From the NCBI GenBank assembly GCA_016931415.1, contig JAFGEW010000124.1:24421-88420 (forward strand): a stretch of DNA of 64,000 bases, written 5' to 3'. Made by a program: the position numbers and the translations under genes. Origin of the DNA: Verrucomicrobiota bacterium. Lineage in GTDB: Bacteria; Auribacterota; JABMQX01; JAFGEW01. Shown piece by piece: positions 8,644 through 17,893 of this stretch. Under the pieces are notes generated by a model that searched no databases, was not told the origin of the DNA, and worked only from the letters and a program-made list of their open reading frames with translations. The first letter of the stretch is position 1; each line of letters begins with the position of its first letter.

Positions 8644-9101
8644 GCTTGCTCCTCTCCGCCGCGGGTGACCTCGATCCGGCGCCGGTCCGGGCCGAGCGTA
8701 GTGCACACGACGCGCAGCGCGCGCGCCGGCAGCAGCGGCCCGGCCCGTTCGGCCCACTCGACGAGCGAGACGCCCTCGCCGCCGAAGAAGTCGGCGTGCC
8801 CAAGCTCGGCGAGCTCGCCGGGCGAGTGGATCCGGTACAGATCGAAATGATACACGGGGCAGCGCCCGTGGTAGATATTCATCAGCGTGAACGTCGGGCT
8901 GGTAACCACGCGCGCATCCGGCACGCCGAGCCCGAGCGCACAGCCCTTGATGAACGTCGTCTTGCCGGCGCCAAGCTCGCCGAACAGCCCGACAACCTCG
9001 CCCGAGCCGAGCAGCGCACCCACGGCGCGGCCCAGCTCCAGAGTCGCCTCGGCGCTTTCGCTCACGACGCGGATCGGCTTATCCAAAGTGGTCAAAGCCA
9101 C
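8640..9101 (-). CDS. tsaE: tRNA threonylcarbamoyladenosine biosynthesis ATPase TsaE
   Basis: P-loop ATPase of the TsaB-TsaD-TsaE complex that makes t6A37 in ANN-decoding tRNAs. 153 aa is the normal length. Motifs: Walker A GELGAGKTTF near residue 41, SPTFTL (switch), HFDLYRI and VEWAER, all in family order. Its start lies 23 nt inside the end of thiL and its stop overlaps the next gene by 4 nt, so it sits in a tight translational chain. It is essential in most bacteria. Confidence 0.95.
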   Translation of the reverse strand: MALTTLDKPIRVVSESAEATLELGRAVGALLGSGEVVGLFGELGAGKTTFIKGCALGLGVPDARVVTSPTFTLMNIYHGRCPVYHFDLYRIHSPGELAELGHADFFGGEGVSLVEWAERAGPLLPARALRVVCTTLGPDRRRIEVTRGGEEQA

Positions 9102-10035
9102 TGGCCGTCAACTCCTGCGTGCGCCCATCGGGGTGGATCAACGTCACGTGCGGCCCAGCCGTCGTGCGGCCGAGCACGTAGAGCGGCTCGCCGAAGGTCG
9201 CATGATAGCCGCTCGCCGCCTCGTCGAGCAGCTCGGGCGGCACCGTAGCGAGCAGCTCGAAGTCCTCACCGTCGTAGAGCGCGCGGCCCAGCGGCGTGCT
9301 TGCCCGCGCGCCCGTCTGCGCGAGCTGTCTCGCCGCCTCGGCGATCGGCACCCGGTCGGCGAACAGCTCGGCGCCGACGTTGCTCGCTTTGCAGACGTGG
9401 TGCAGGTCGCTTGCCAGCCCGTCGCTCACGTCGATCATGGCGCTCACGAGCCTGCGCTCGGCCAGCCAACGCCCCTCCCGCACGCGCGGCGTGAACGTCA
9501 TGTGCTTGCCGAGCATCGAGCCGCCCAGTCCGCCGGTGACGACGATGAAATGCCCCGCCTTCGCCCCGCCGCGTCGCACGCACAGCTCGCGCTCGACCTC
9601 GCCCACGATGGCCACCGACAGGATCAGCCCCGCCGGCGAGCGGTGCGTGTCGCCACCGGCGAGGTCAACGTCGAACGCCGCCGCGAGTGCGCGCATGCCG
9701 GTCCAGATCCCGTCGATGGTCGCCACCGGCGTCTCGGCGCCGCAGCCAAGCGAAACCGTGATCGCTCGTGGCATACCGCCCATGGCGGCGATATCGCTCA
9801 AATTGCAGGCAAGCGCCTTGTGCCCGATCTGCTCGGGCGCCGCGTCCGGCATGAAGTGCACGCCCTCGGCGATCGTGTCACATGCAAAGAGCAGCAGACG
9901 GCCCTCGCCCGGCCCTTCGAGCACGGCCGCATCGTCGCCGATGCCCTCGACGACGCGCGCCGAGGTCGTGACCTGCTCGCGGAGCCGCGCGATCAGCCCG
10001 AATTCGCCCAGATCGCTCACGCGTCTTGCCGTCAT
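9079..10035 (-). CDS. thiL: Thiamine-monophosphate kinase
   Basis: Phosphorylates thiamine monophosphate with ATP to give the cofactor thiamine diphosphate. 318 aa, normal length. ThiL/AIR-synthase motifs are present: GIGDDAAVLE near residue 31, CDTIAEGVHF, the metal-binding GGDTHRS near 127, and IDVSDGLASD near 203. The start ATG overlaps the mtnA stop by 4 nt and its end overlaps tsaE by 23 nt. No TPP riboswitch is seen upstream, as expected for an internal gene. Confidence 0.95.
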   Translation of the reverse strand: MTARRVSDLGEFGLIARLREQVTTSARVVEGIGDDAAVLEGPGEGRLLLFACDTIAEGVHFMPDAAPEQIGHKALACNLSDIAAMGGMPRAITVSLGCGAETPVATIDGIWTGMRALAAAFDVDLAGGDTHRSPAGLILSVAIVGEVERELCVRRGGAKAGHFIVVTGGLGGSMLGKHMTFTPRVREGRWLAERRLVSAMIDVSDGLASDLHHVCKASNVGAELFADRVPIAEAARQLAQTGARASTPLGRALYDGEDFELLATVPPELLDEAASGYHATFGEPLYVLGRTTAGPHVTLIHPDGRTQELTASGFDHFG

Positions 10036-11093
10036 GGTCGTCCGACCTTCTTGTCTGCCGCAAACAGCGCGCGCAGGGTCTCATCATACGGCGGCCGCAC
10101 GATGCCGTCCTCGGTGATGAAGGCGGCGATCAGGTCATGGGGCGTCACGTCGAACGCCGGATTGTAGACCTTCACCCCGGTCGGCGCCGTCTGCCGGCCG
10201 AAGCCGTGGGTGACCTCCAACGGGTCGCGCTGCTCGATGGGAATCGCCTCGCCGCCGGCCAGCGTCATGTCGAACGTCGACTTCGGCGCGGCGATGTAGA
10301 ACGGAATGCCGTGCGCCTTGGCAAGCAGCGCCACGCCGTAGGTGCCGATCTTGTTCGCCGCGTCGCCGTTGGCGGCAATCCGGTCGGCGCCCGTGATCAC
10401 GAGGTCGATCCGGCCCTCGCCCATGACGCGGGCGGCCATGCTGTCGCAGATGAGCGTCACGTCGATGCCCGCCTGCTGGAGCTCCCACGTCGTGAGACGC
10501 GCGCCCTGGAGCAGCGGGCGCGTCTCGTCGGCGTAGACGGCCACACGCGTGCCCGCCTCGTGCGCGGCGAAGATCACGGCGAGTGCCGTCCCGAACTCGG
10601 CCGTCGCCAGCCCCCCGGCGTTGCAGTGCGTGAGCACCGTCTGTCCATCGGCGATAAGCGCCCGGCCGTGCTCCCCGATACGCCGGCCGATCGCACGGTC
10701 CTCCTCGCAGATCGCGTGCGCCTCGTCGAGCAGCCGTTGCCTGATCGCCGCCACATCGAGGCCCCGGCTCGCGCGCGCGGCGGCGCGCATCCGGTCGAGC
10801 GCCCAGAAAAGATTCACGGCCGTCGGCCGCGACGTGGCGAGGTAATCGCACACACGCTCGACGTCGGAGAGCAGCGCTTCGGCCGTTGCCGCCTTGGACA
10901 TCTGCGCGCCGAGCGCCACGCCGTAGGCGGCTGCCACGCCGATCGCGGGCGCGCCGCGCACGACGAGCCGCTTGATCGCGTCCCACACCGCGTCGACGCT
11001 GCGGCACGCGACCTCGACGTGCTCGGTCGGCAGTCTCGTCTGGTCGATGAGCCACAGCGCGCCGTCGCGCCATTCGAGCGTTCGAACCGCCAT
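10032..11093 (-). CDS. mtnA: S-methyl-5-thioribose-1-phosphate isomerase
   Basis: Methionine-salvage enzyme converting 5-methylthioribose 1-phosphate to the ribulose form; cytosolic. 353 aa, family length. Substrate-site RGAPAIGVAAAYG near residue 45, catalytic Cys in LTHCNAGGLAT, and catalytic Asp in ITGADRIAANGDAANKIGT are all present. Related eIF2B-like isomerases (MTR or ribose-1,5-bisphosphate isomerases) are an alternative, but the motif set fits MtnA. No other salvage gene is nearby. Confidence 0.94.
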   Translation of the reverse strand: MAVRTLEWRDGALWLIDQTRLPTEHVEVACRSVDAVWDAIKRLVVRGAPAIGVAAAYGVALGAQMSKAATAEALLSDVERVCDYLATSRPTAVNLFWALDRMRAAARASRGLDVAAIRQRLLDEAHAICEEDRAIGRRIGEHGRALIADGQTVLTHCNAGGLATAEFGTALAVIFAAHEAGTRVAVYADETRPLLQGARLTTWELQQAGIDVTLICDSMAARVMGEGRIDLVITGADRIAANGDAANKIGTYGVALLAKAHGIPFYIAAPKSTFDMTLAGGEAIPIEQRDPLEVTHGFGRQTAPTGVKVYNPAFDVTPHDLIAAFITEDGIVRPPYDETLRALFAADKKVGRP

Positions 11094-11108
11094 TGCCTCT
11101 CGCGATCC

Positions 11109-12197
11109 CTAGCTGGTCAGGAGCAAGTATACCGTGGTCGTCGAGTTGAACAGAAAATGCAGCACGATGCCGGGCACGATGCTGCCCGTCTTATCGAAAA
11201 GATACCCGAAGAGCAGCCCAAGGAAAAAGATATTGATGACGACGAACCACCCGCCGTGCAGCGCGGCGAAGATCGCCGCCGACGCGACGATGCCCGGCCA
11301 AGCCCCGGCGTAGCGCTTGATCGTCTGGAACAGCATGCCGCGGAACACGATCTCCTCGAACAACGGCGCGCGCACGGTGATGCCAAGCACAAGCGCAAGC
11401 CGCGTGCTCAGCAGCGCCGTCTCGCGGAACTCCTCGACGGCTTCGTGCCCCTTGATCGGCGCATCGAAGAGCCTCAACAGCAGCGCTACGGCCGTCTGCG
11501 CCACCGGCATGATGGCCCACGTGAACGCGACGTAGGCCGCCGCGCCCGTGCCGATGTGGCGCCAGAATCGCTCGCGGCCGAACCCCAGCCCGCGCCAGTA
11601 GTTCTCGCCGATCGACCGCGCGACGAAGAGGAAGATAACCAGCACGCCTGTCGATGCGGCCAGCCGGATGAGCTCTTGCGGCAACGTCGTGAGCACCACG
11701 GCGTCTCTGGGTTCGCCGACGAATTCCATCACAGCGTGGCCCTCGGGACCGGTCTCCTCGTCAGCGATGGCGTCCCCCGCAGGGACCTCGGCGGGCGCGT
11801 TCGATTGGCCGACGGGGCGCGGCGGTTCCTCGGGCATGACGATGGTGATGTTGTCCCTCTCCGTCGTTGCGTCATCGCCTGCTCCCAAGACTGCGGCAAA
11901 CTCCGGAAGGAGAAACAAGACGACGATCATGATGAATCCTGCAAGAGCGCCCCACGGCAGCCGCGTGACGTAGAGCGAGCGCCGGCGCCACCCGGGCGTC
12001 GCGGCGAACATCGCCACGAAGTGCGCGCCGCCGAACACAAGGACGACCGAGACCGCCCCGATCCAGGGCAGGGTCTCCTCCGCCTCCTCGACCGCCGCCT
12101 CGCCGTTGAGCACCTTCGCCTGGATGGCATTCGCCACGCCAAAGAGCACAATCATCCCGATGAAGACGGCGATATATGTCGGCCACGAGCGTTTCAT
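11109..12197 (-). CDS. CPBP-family intramembrane metalloprotease
   Basis: 362-aa polytopic protein with about seven to eight membrane helices. The CPBP (CaaX protease/bacteriocin-processing, Abi) motifs are intact: FEEIVFRGML near residue 280 (EExxxR), a following AALHGGW helix, and GSIVPGIVLHFLFNS at the end. The family cleaves peptides within membranes; the substrate is unknown. A soluble acidic loop of about 45 residues between the second and third helices is longer than usual. It ends 15 nt before mtnA, so co-transcription is likely. Confidence 0.88.
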   Translation of the reverse strand: MKRSWPTYIAVFIGMIVLFGVANAIQAKVLNGEAAVEEAEETLPWIGAVSVVLVFGGAHFVAMFAATPGWRRRSLYVTRLPWGALAGFIMIVVLFLLPEFAAVLGAGDDATTERDNITIVMPEEPPRPVGQSNAPAEVPAGDAIADEETGPEGHAVMEFVGEPRDAVVLTTLPQELIRLAASTGVLVIFLFVARSIGENYWRGLGFGRERFWRHIGTGAAAYVAFTWAIMPVAQTAVALLLRLFDAPIKGHEAVEEFRETALLSTRLALVLGITVRAPLFEEIVFRGMLFQTIKRYAGAWPGIVASAAIFAALHGGWFVVINIFFLGLLFGYLFDKTGSIVPGIVLHFLFNSTTTVYLLLTS

Positions 12198-12255
12198 GAT
12201 GAGCGGGCCCCGTCACACAAATGCGTCAGACCGTAGCATACCCCCTACCCCGCCC

Positions 12256-12281
12256 AAACACAAAACGGGCGCGACGCCCGT
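12256..12281 (-). terminator. Rho-independent terminator after the DUF4139 gene
   Basis: Read on the minus strand, the stem ACGGGC-GTCGC-GCCCGT is followed by TTTTGTGTTT, about 45 nt beyond the stop codon of the 12324-14036 gene. It separates that gene from the CPBP-mtnA-thiL-tsaE run. Confidence 0.7.
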
Positions 12282-12323
12282 GCTGAACAACCGTCGCGCC
12301 CGTCAGGAATACCCTCGCGCGCG

Positions 12324-14036
12324 TTAGAACTCCATCGCGTCCGCGGGCAACTCCATCCCTTCGGACGCGAATGACTCGACGACGGCGGGCACGGCCTCCT
12401 TCGGGTAGCTGAACTCGAACTCGAACGTGAGCTCCTTGGTCGCTCCCTGGGCCAGCTCGAACTCCCACGTGAGCTCGCCCGTCGCCTCGTCGGCGGCAAT
12501 CCGGTCGGTCGCCTGGATCAGCTTCACCTTGATGTCGGCGTCGCGCGAGACCGGCACTTGGTCCGTGACGACGATCGTCGCCGCCTTGCCGGTGAAGTTT
12601 TCGATCGTGATTCTGATTGTATTGCGCACGCTGGCGCGGTTGCGCACCTTGGAGACCTTCGTCATGTCCTTGAGAATCTCGCGCTTGACCTTGATCCGCG
12701 CGTCGGGCCCGAGCGACAGCTCGAAGCTCTCGCCGGGCACGACGCTCTCGATCCGCGCGCGCCCGATGAAGTCCGGCCCGAGGAACACGTGCACCGGCCC
12801 GCCGAGCAGATGCAGCGCGCCCGTGTTCGTCACTTCGGTCTGGAGGTAGGCCGTCGCGCGCAGCTTCGGCACGACCGCATAGCGCATCTCGCCCGTGAGC
12901 TTGAGGATGCCGATCGTCGTGCGGTGCGGCTCGCCGTCCGACGGGATCGTCTCGAGCTTCGGGATCTCGTAGACGACCGATGTGCCGCGTTCGATAACCG
13001 CCGCCGTCGCAGGCTCCATCGGCGCCTCGCCTTCGCCGGAGGGCTCCATGTAGACCCCCCTGTAGCCTTCGGGCGCCACGGCCTCATCGGCGTCGAACCC
13101 GCCCGCGCCCGGTCGGGACGGCACAGCGCGCCCACCGAGGTACCACGGCTCGAGCTTGGGCACCTGCGCGCCGACGGCGGGCTGCGCCGTCGAGAGCACG
13201 AGCTTTATGCCGGTCCAGTCCTCGCCCGTGCGCTGCGACACCGTGCCGTAGTAGGTCAGCTCGACCTCGCCCTTGTCGACATCGGCGCGCGCATCGTAGA
13301 GCGGCTGCCACGTCGCACCGCGTACAACGTAATCGAGCGCCAGCTCGAGCGTGCCCGCGCCGAGGACCTCGACGGAAACCGTCACGTCCTTCGTCTCGAT
13401 GACGCGCTCGCGCTTGATCTGGCCCAGCTCGGCCTGCTTGATTGCGAGTTCCTTCTTGAGCTCACGCAGCGCGATGTTCTTGTCGCGCGCGTCCTTCATC
13501 AGCCCGGTGAGTGTCTCGCCGACGTGGGCCATGATGCGGCCCCACTCGTCGGTGTCGACCTCTTTGAACTGGAACTGCTGCGCCGCCACTGTCTGTGCCT
13601 GGAGCTTCATCTGCGTGATGAAGTCCTTCTGCTCGGCGAGCACGGCAATCTCGTCGGTCATGACCTGGATCTGGTCCTCGAGCGCCTGGACCTCGTCGCG
13701 CAGCTTCTGCACCCGCGCCTCGGGCGTCTCCTTTGTGTAGGCCACCTTCGCTTCGAGCCCGAGCAGCCGCGCCTGCGCCGTGCCCATGCCGGCGGCGCGC
13801 AGCGAATCATCGTCGAGCCAGCGCGGCAGCCCCGTGAAAACGAAGTCGTATTCGCCGGGCTGGACCGTCAGCGACGCCACCCGCCGCACGAGCGCCCGGT
13901 CGGCATAGACGGTCACCTGCGTGATTCCCGACTCGACCTGCCGCCCCGTGCCCGAGTCCGCCGGCGCCGTGCCAGCCACCGGCCCTGCCGCCAGCATCAA
14001 CACACACCACAGCACACACATCACCGTCGTCTTCAT
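12324..14036 (-). CDS. Secreted DUF4139/DUF4140 (MuiA-like) protein
   Basis: 570 aa from the ATG at 14036, chosen because a perfect AGGAGG lies 7 nt upstream (plus-strand 14043-14048) and it begins a clean signal peptide (MKTTVMCVLWCVLMLAAGPVAG). The upstream in-frame extension has no such features. An N-terminal DUF4140 domain (ITQVTVYADRALVRR) is followed by an extended coiled coil (about 110-220) and a C-terminal DUF4139 beta domain (ATWQPLYDARAD onward). The family includes mucoidy-inhibitor MuiA homologs of unknown biochemistry. It is monocistronic by the terminator downstream. Confidence 0.88.
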   Translation of the reverse strand: MKTTVMCVLWCVLMLAAGPVAGTAPADSGTGRQVESGITQVTVYADRALVRRVASLTVQPGEYDFVFTGLPRWLDDDSLRAAGMGTAQARLLGLEAKVAYTKETPEARVQKLRDEVQALEDQIQVMTDEIAVLAEQKDFITQMKLQAQTVAAQQFQFKEVDTDEWGRIMAHVGETLTGLMKDARDKNIALRELKKELAIKQAELGQIKRERVIETKDVTVSVEVLGAGTLELALDYVVRGATWQPLYDARADVDKGEVELTYYGTVSQRTGEDWTGIKLVLSTAQPAVGAQVPKLEPWYLGGRAVPSRPGAGGFDADEAVAPEGYRGVYMEPSGEGEAPMEPATAAVIERGTSVVYEIPKLETIPSDGEPHRTTIGILKLTGEMRYAVVPKLRATAYLQTEVTNTGALHLLGGPVHVFLGPDFIGRARIESVVPGESFELSLGPDARIKVKREILKDMTKVSKVRNRASVRNTIRITIENFTGKAATIVVTDQVPVSRDADIKVKLIQATDRIAADEATGELTWEFELAQGATKELTFEFEFSYPKEAVPAVVESFASEGMELPADAMEF

Positions 14037-14122
14037 GACACACCTCCTGTGGGCTACAGAAATCTCTTTGCTCCCATGTGCAGCAGCCGACATATCCTTC
14101 ATACCCCAACGCGCACGCGGAT

Positions 14123-16021
14123 TCACGCTTCTTCGTGCAGGGCGGCGTAAACGGCTTGTGCGGCGGCATCGGTCATCTTCGGCGCCGCGGCGAGTTCGTC
14201 AACCGTCGCCTCGCGGACGCGCGCGACGCTGCCGAAGTGCCGCAGCAGCGCCTGCTTACGCGCCGGGCCGACACCGGGCACCGCGTCGAGCACAGACGCG
14301 AACTGTGCCTTGCGCCGCACCTGCTTGTGGTACGTGATGGCGAACCGGTGCGCTTCGTCCCGGATCCGTTCGAGCAGGAACCGCACGGGCGAGTGACGCT
14401 TGAGCCCCACGGGATCCTTGACATTCGGCAGGTAGACCTTCTCGAGCTTGAGGGCCCCGTCCTGCCACTCCGCTTTGTCCTTGGCGAGACTCACGACGTC
14501 GAGCTCGTCGAGCCCCAGCTCGTGCAGCACGGCGCCCGCCACGTTGAGCTGGCCCTTGCCGCCGTCAATGACGATGAGGTCGGGCAGGCCGCCTTCGGCC
14601 TGGGCGCGCGTGTAGCGCCGGGCGAGCACCTCACGCATCATGGCGTAGTCGTCGCCCAGCTCGACGCTCCGGATACGGAACTTGCGGTACTCGGCCTTCG
14701 CCGGCTCGCCGTCGCGGAACACAACCATCACGCCGACGCGGTGCGCACCGGCGATGTTCGACATGTCGAAACAGTCAATGCGCTCGGGCAGGCGCCGCAG
14801 CCGTAGCGCGCGCTGCGTCTCGTCGAGCAGGCCGCGCCGCAGTTGCGTGCGGTCGCGTGCGGCCTCGAAGGCATTCCGGGCGTTCTTCGCCGCGAGCTCG
14901 ACGAGGTTGTGCTTCTCGCCGCGCTTGGGCGCGACGAGCTCGACCTTGCCGCCGCGCCGTTCGGCAAGCACCTCGGCCACACTCGCTGCGTCGTCGGGCT
15001 CGATCGGCACGACGACCTCGGGCGGCACGAGGCCCGCGGCGCCGTAGAACGTGAGCAGAAAGGCGCCGAGGAACGCTTCGTCGGCCTCGGTCACTTTCGA
15101 GAAGGCGCGCGTTGTGGTCTCGAGCAGGCGGCCGTCGCGTACGTGGAGCACGCCGATCTGTAGCTCGTCGGCCTCGCGGTACAGGCCAAAGACGTCGCGC
15201 GAGCCCCACGTCGTCGAGATGACACGCTGGCGCTCGAGCGTCGCGCCCACGGCCGCGAGCTGATCGCGCAGCCGGGCCGCTTCCTCGAAGTTCTCGCCGC
15301 CCGCGGCGACCTCCATGCGCTGCTTGAGGTCGGCAACCAGCTCGTCGCCTTGCCCGCGCAGGAACTGGATCACGTTGCACAGAATGAGCGCGTAGTCGGC
15401 CGGGCTGATCGCGCCCGTGCACGGGCCGTAGCACTTGCGCATCTGGCAGTTGAGGCACGGCCGGCCCGTGCGCTGCGCCTCGCGGAACTGCACGTCCGAG
15501 CACTGCCGCAGCGGGAAGATCTCGTGGAGCATCTTGACCGTCTGCCGCACCTTCTTTGCCGACGAGTATGGGCCGAAGTAGAGCACCTTCTCGCGGCCGC
15601 CGCGCGCACCGTCGCTCGGCTTCCGGCGAACGCGCACGATCTCGAGCTTCGGATACGGCTTGCGCATGTCGATGCGGAGGCTCAGGTAGGTCTTGTCGTC
15701 GCGCCAGAACACGTTGTAGCGCGGCTGGTGCTCCTTGATCAGGGTCTCCTCGAGGAGCAACGCCTCCTTCTCCGTCGTGGTGACGATCGTGTCGATCGCC
15801 GCCACGCGCCGCATGAGGAACGGCACGCTTGCACGTGTGTCCCGCTCGGGCGTCAGGTACTGGCGTACACGCGCGCGCAGTTCCTGCGCCTTGCCGACAT
15901 AGATCACCCGCCCCGAGGCGTCTTTCATGATGTAGATGCCCGGCGAGCGCGGAATGTCGTCGAGGATCGCCGCGTCGAGCAGGGGCGCGCCTTTCGCCTT
16001 GCCTGTCGGTTTCTCGGTCAT
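14123..16021 (-). CDS. uvrC: Excinuclease ABC subunit C
   Basis: Dual-incision nuclease of nucleotide excision repair, recruited by UvrB. 632 aa from ATG 16021; a GTG 12 nt upstream is an alternative. Order: GIY-YIG domain (SPGIYIMKDASGRVIYVGKA near 20-40), a Cys cluster (C...C..C....C around 165-190) of the type that binds an iron-sulfur cluster in UvrC, UVR helical motif, RNase H-like endonuclease (IDCFDMSNIAGAHRVGVMVV, VIDGGKGQLN), and tandem helix-hairpin-helix at the C-terminus (VPGVGPARKQALLRHFGS). Confidence 0.97.
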   Translation of the reverse strand: MTEKPTGKAKGAPLLDAAILDDIPRSPGIYIMKDASGRVIYVGKAQELRARVRQYLTPERDTRASVPFLMRRVAAIDTIVTTTEKEALLLEETLIKEHQPRYNVFWRDDKTYLSLRIDMRKPYPKLEIVRVRRKPSDGARGGREKVLYFGPYSSAKKVRQTVKMLHEIFPLRQCSDVQFREAQRTGRPCLNCQMRKCYGPCTGAISPADYALILCNVIQFLRGQGDELVADLKQRMEVAAGGENFEEAARLRDQLAAVGATLERQRVISTTWGSRDVFGLYREADELQIGVLHVRDGRLLETTTRAFSKVTEADEAFLGAFLLTFYGAAGLVPPEVVVPIEPDDAASVAEVLAERRGGKVELVAPKRGEKHNLVELAAKNARNAFEAARDRTQLRRGLLDETQRALRLRRLPERIDCFDMSNIAGAHRVGVMVVFRDGEPAKAEYRKFRIRSVELGDDYAMMREVLARRYTRAQAEGGLPDLIVIDGGKGQLNVAGAVLHELGLDELDVVSLAKDKAEWQDGALKLEKVYLPNVKDPVGLKRHSPVRFLLERIRDEAHRFAITYHKQVRRKAQFASVLDAVPGVGPARKQALLRHFGSVARVREATVDELAAAPKMTDAAAQAVYAALHEEA

Positions 16022-16143
16022 CGCGTTACACACGCCGCGTTGTCGTTTGCTTCATTATAGCACCGGGCAAGCCGCATCGGGCACTGGACGCCGCGGCGGT
16101 GTCCATGCCACAATGGTCGGGTCGAACAGGTTGGGAGGCCGGC

Positions 16144-17559
16144 ATGGCGAGAGACACGTCACGCGACAGAATCCTGCTCGTCGACGAGCAGCCCGAGGTC
16201 CAGCGCGCCGTCATCGAGATGCTCGAGGACCGCGACCAACAGGTCGTCGTCGCCGACACGGCGAAGCGGGCCCTCACGCTCGTCGGCGACGCCGCCCAGC
16301 CGTTCAGCCTCGTGCTGCTCGACCTCGATTTGGGCGGCGGTGTCGACGACGGTTTCACGCTCCTCGGCGAGATCAAGCGGCTCCAGCCCGACCTGCCGGT
16401 CGTGATCCTCACCGGCAACACGAGCATCGAGAACGCCAAGCGCGCCTTCAAGGGCGGCGCCAACGACTTCCTCGAAAAGGACACCTACCTCGCCGACAAC
16501 CTCGAGGTGAGCTTCGAGAAGATCGCGCCGTTCCGACGCGTCGTGGCCGAGAACAAGGCGCTGCGCCGCCGCACCGAGGCGCTCGAGCGCACGGCGACCT
16601 TCCTCCGCCGCAAGCTCGAGCACAGGTACCGCATCGTCGGCCGCAGCGCGGTGATCCGCACGCTGCTCGACACGATCGAGAAGGTCGCCCCGATTCCGCG
16701 CCCGGTGCTCGTGGTCGGCGAGCGCGGCTCGGGCAAGGAGCTCGTCGCCGCCGCCATCCACCACGCCAGCCCCCGGCGTGACGAGCCGTTCATCACCATC
16801 AACTGCGCCGCCGTGCCCAAGGACCTGCTCGGCAGCGAGCTGTTCGGCCACGAGAAGGGGGCCTTCACCGGCGCCGACAAGCGTAAGCTTGGGCTCTTCG
16901 AGCTCGCCGACCGCGGCACGTTGTTCTTCGACGAGATCGGCAACATGCCGATGGAGTTTCAGAAGAGCGTGCTGCGCGTCATCGAGTACCAGACCTTCAC
17001 GCGCGTTCAAGGCACCGAGACGATCGAGGTCGACGTGCGCATTATCGCCGCCACCAATGCCGACCTGACCGCCCTCGGCGCCGCGGGCGAGTTCCGCGAG
17101 GACCTCTACGACCGGCTCGCCTTCGAGACGATCCGCGTCCCGCCGCTGCGCGAGCGGCCCGAGGATATCCCGAGCCTCGCCGAGCACTTCATCGCCACGC
17201 TCATCGAGGAGGCCCCGTCGCTGCGCTCCAAGACGCTCACCCCGGCCGCCATCGAGGCGCTCCGGGCCTACTCGTGGCCGGGCAACGTGCGCGAGATGCG
17301 CTACACGATCGAACGCGCCCTCTACAAAACCGAGGGCGACACGATCGGGCCCGCCGACCTCGACCTGCCGCACGTGAGCAGCACGCCGGGCGTCCTCGAC
17401 GAGAACGCCCCATTCGATGAGCGCGTGGCGCACTTCGAGCGCGGCCTCGTCGAGAGCGCGCTCGCCGCCGCCGCTGGCAACCAGGCGAAGGCCGCCGAGA
17501 CACTGGGCATTACCTACGACAAGTTCCGGTACCTGTACCGGAAGTACTCCGGGAAGTAG
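16144..17559 (+). CDS. Sigma-54-dependent response regulator (NtrC family)
   Basis: 471 aa from ATG 16144, which has a GGGAGG ribosome site; an upstream in-frame start at 16099 lacks one. N-terminal receiver (ILLVDEQPE, phospho-acceptor in VLLDLDL, Lys in FLEKD), then an AAA+ domain with Walker A GERGSGKE, the sigma-54 contact loop GAFTGA, Walker B LFFDEIG and the R-finger region, and a Fis-type helix-turn-helix (KAAETLGITYDKFRYLYRKY). It opens promoters of the -24/-12 type. No partner kinase is adjacent and it is divergent from uvrC. The target genes are not evident. Confidence 0.93.
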   Translation: MARDTSRDRILLVDEQPEVQRAVIEMLEDRDQQVVVADTAKRALTLVGDAAQPFSLVLLDLDLGGGVDDGFTLLGEIKRLQPDLPVVILTGNTSIENAKRAFKGGANDFLEKDTYLADNLEVSFEKIAPFRRVVAENKALRRRTEALERTATFLRRKLEHRYRIVGRSAVIRTLLDTIEKVAPIPRPVLVVGERGSGKELVAAAIHHASPRRDEPFITINCAAVPKDLLGSELFGHEKGAFTGADKRKLGLFELADRGTLFFDEIGNMPMEFQKSVLRVIEYQTFTRVQGTETIEVDVRIIAATNADLTALGAAGEFREDLYDRLAFETIRVPPLRERPEDIPSLAEHFIATLIEEAPSLRSKTLTPAAIEALRAYSWPGNVREMRYTIERALYKTEGDTIGPADLDLPHVSSTPGVLDENAPFDERVAHFERGLVESALAAAAGNQAKAAETLGITYDKFRYLYRKYSGK

Positions 17560-17790
17560 GAGCGGGTCTCCCTGTGTCCCCCGTGCCCCCATGGTCAGAT
17601 GAGAAAGCACAGGCAACACGGGGAGAAGGACAACAGGTCACTTGTCATGGATTCTGCGTTGACGCGAGGAGCGCACAACGACTAGTATGGCACCCGACAA
17701 CTGAAGCGACCGTCCCGCCGACACGCCAGGCGCGGGGCGGATCTGGAGGTCTGGGTCTGCCGGAAGCAGACAGGCTGTTCAGGTCACGGT

Positions 17791-17866
17791 GGGGGATTAG
17801 CTCAGCTGGTAGAGCACATGCATGGCATGCATGGGGTCACCGGTTCGATCCCGGTATCCTCCACCA
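17791..17866 (+). tRNA. tRNA-Ala (GGC)
   Basis: 76-nt cloverleaf: acceptor GGGGGAT paired with ATCCTCC, D arm GCTC/GAGC, anticodon stem CATGC/GCATG with loop ATGGCAT giving anticodon GGC, T arm ACCGG-TTCGATC-CCGGT, and an encoded CCA tail. It reads GCC/GCU alanine codons, abundant in this GC-rich DNA. Confidence 0.97.
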
Positions 17867-17893
17867 TTCTTTTTGGTCGCTGGGAGGGACTCG

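Noticed and set aside
10026..12236. 736-aa + frame opposite mtnA and the CPBP gene
   Set aside because: Composition is that of an antisense shadow (Arg, His, Asp repeats); both opposite genes have clear family motifs.
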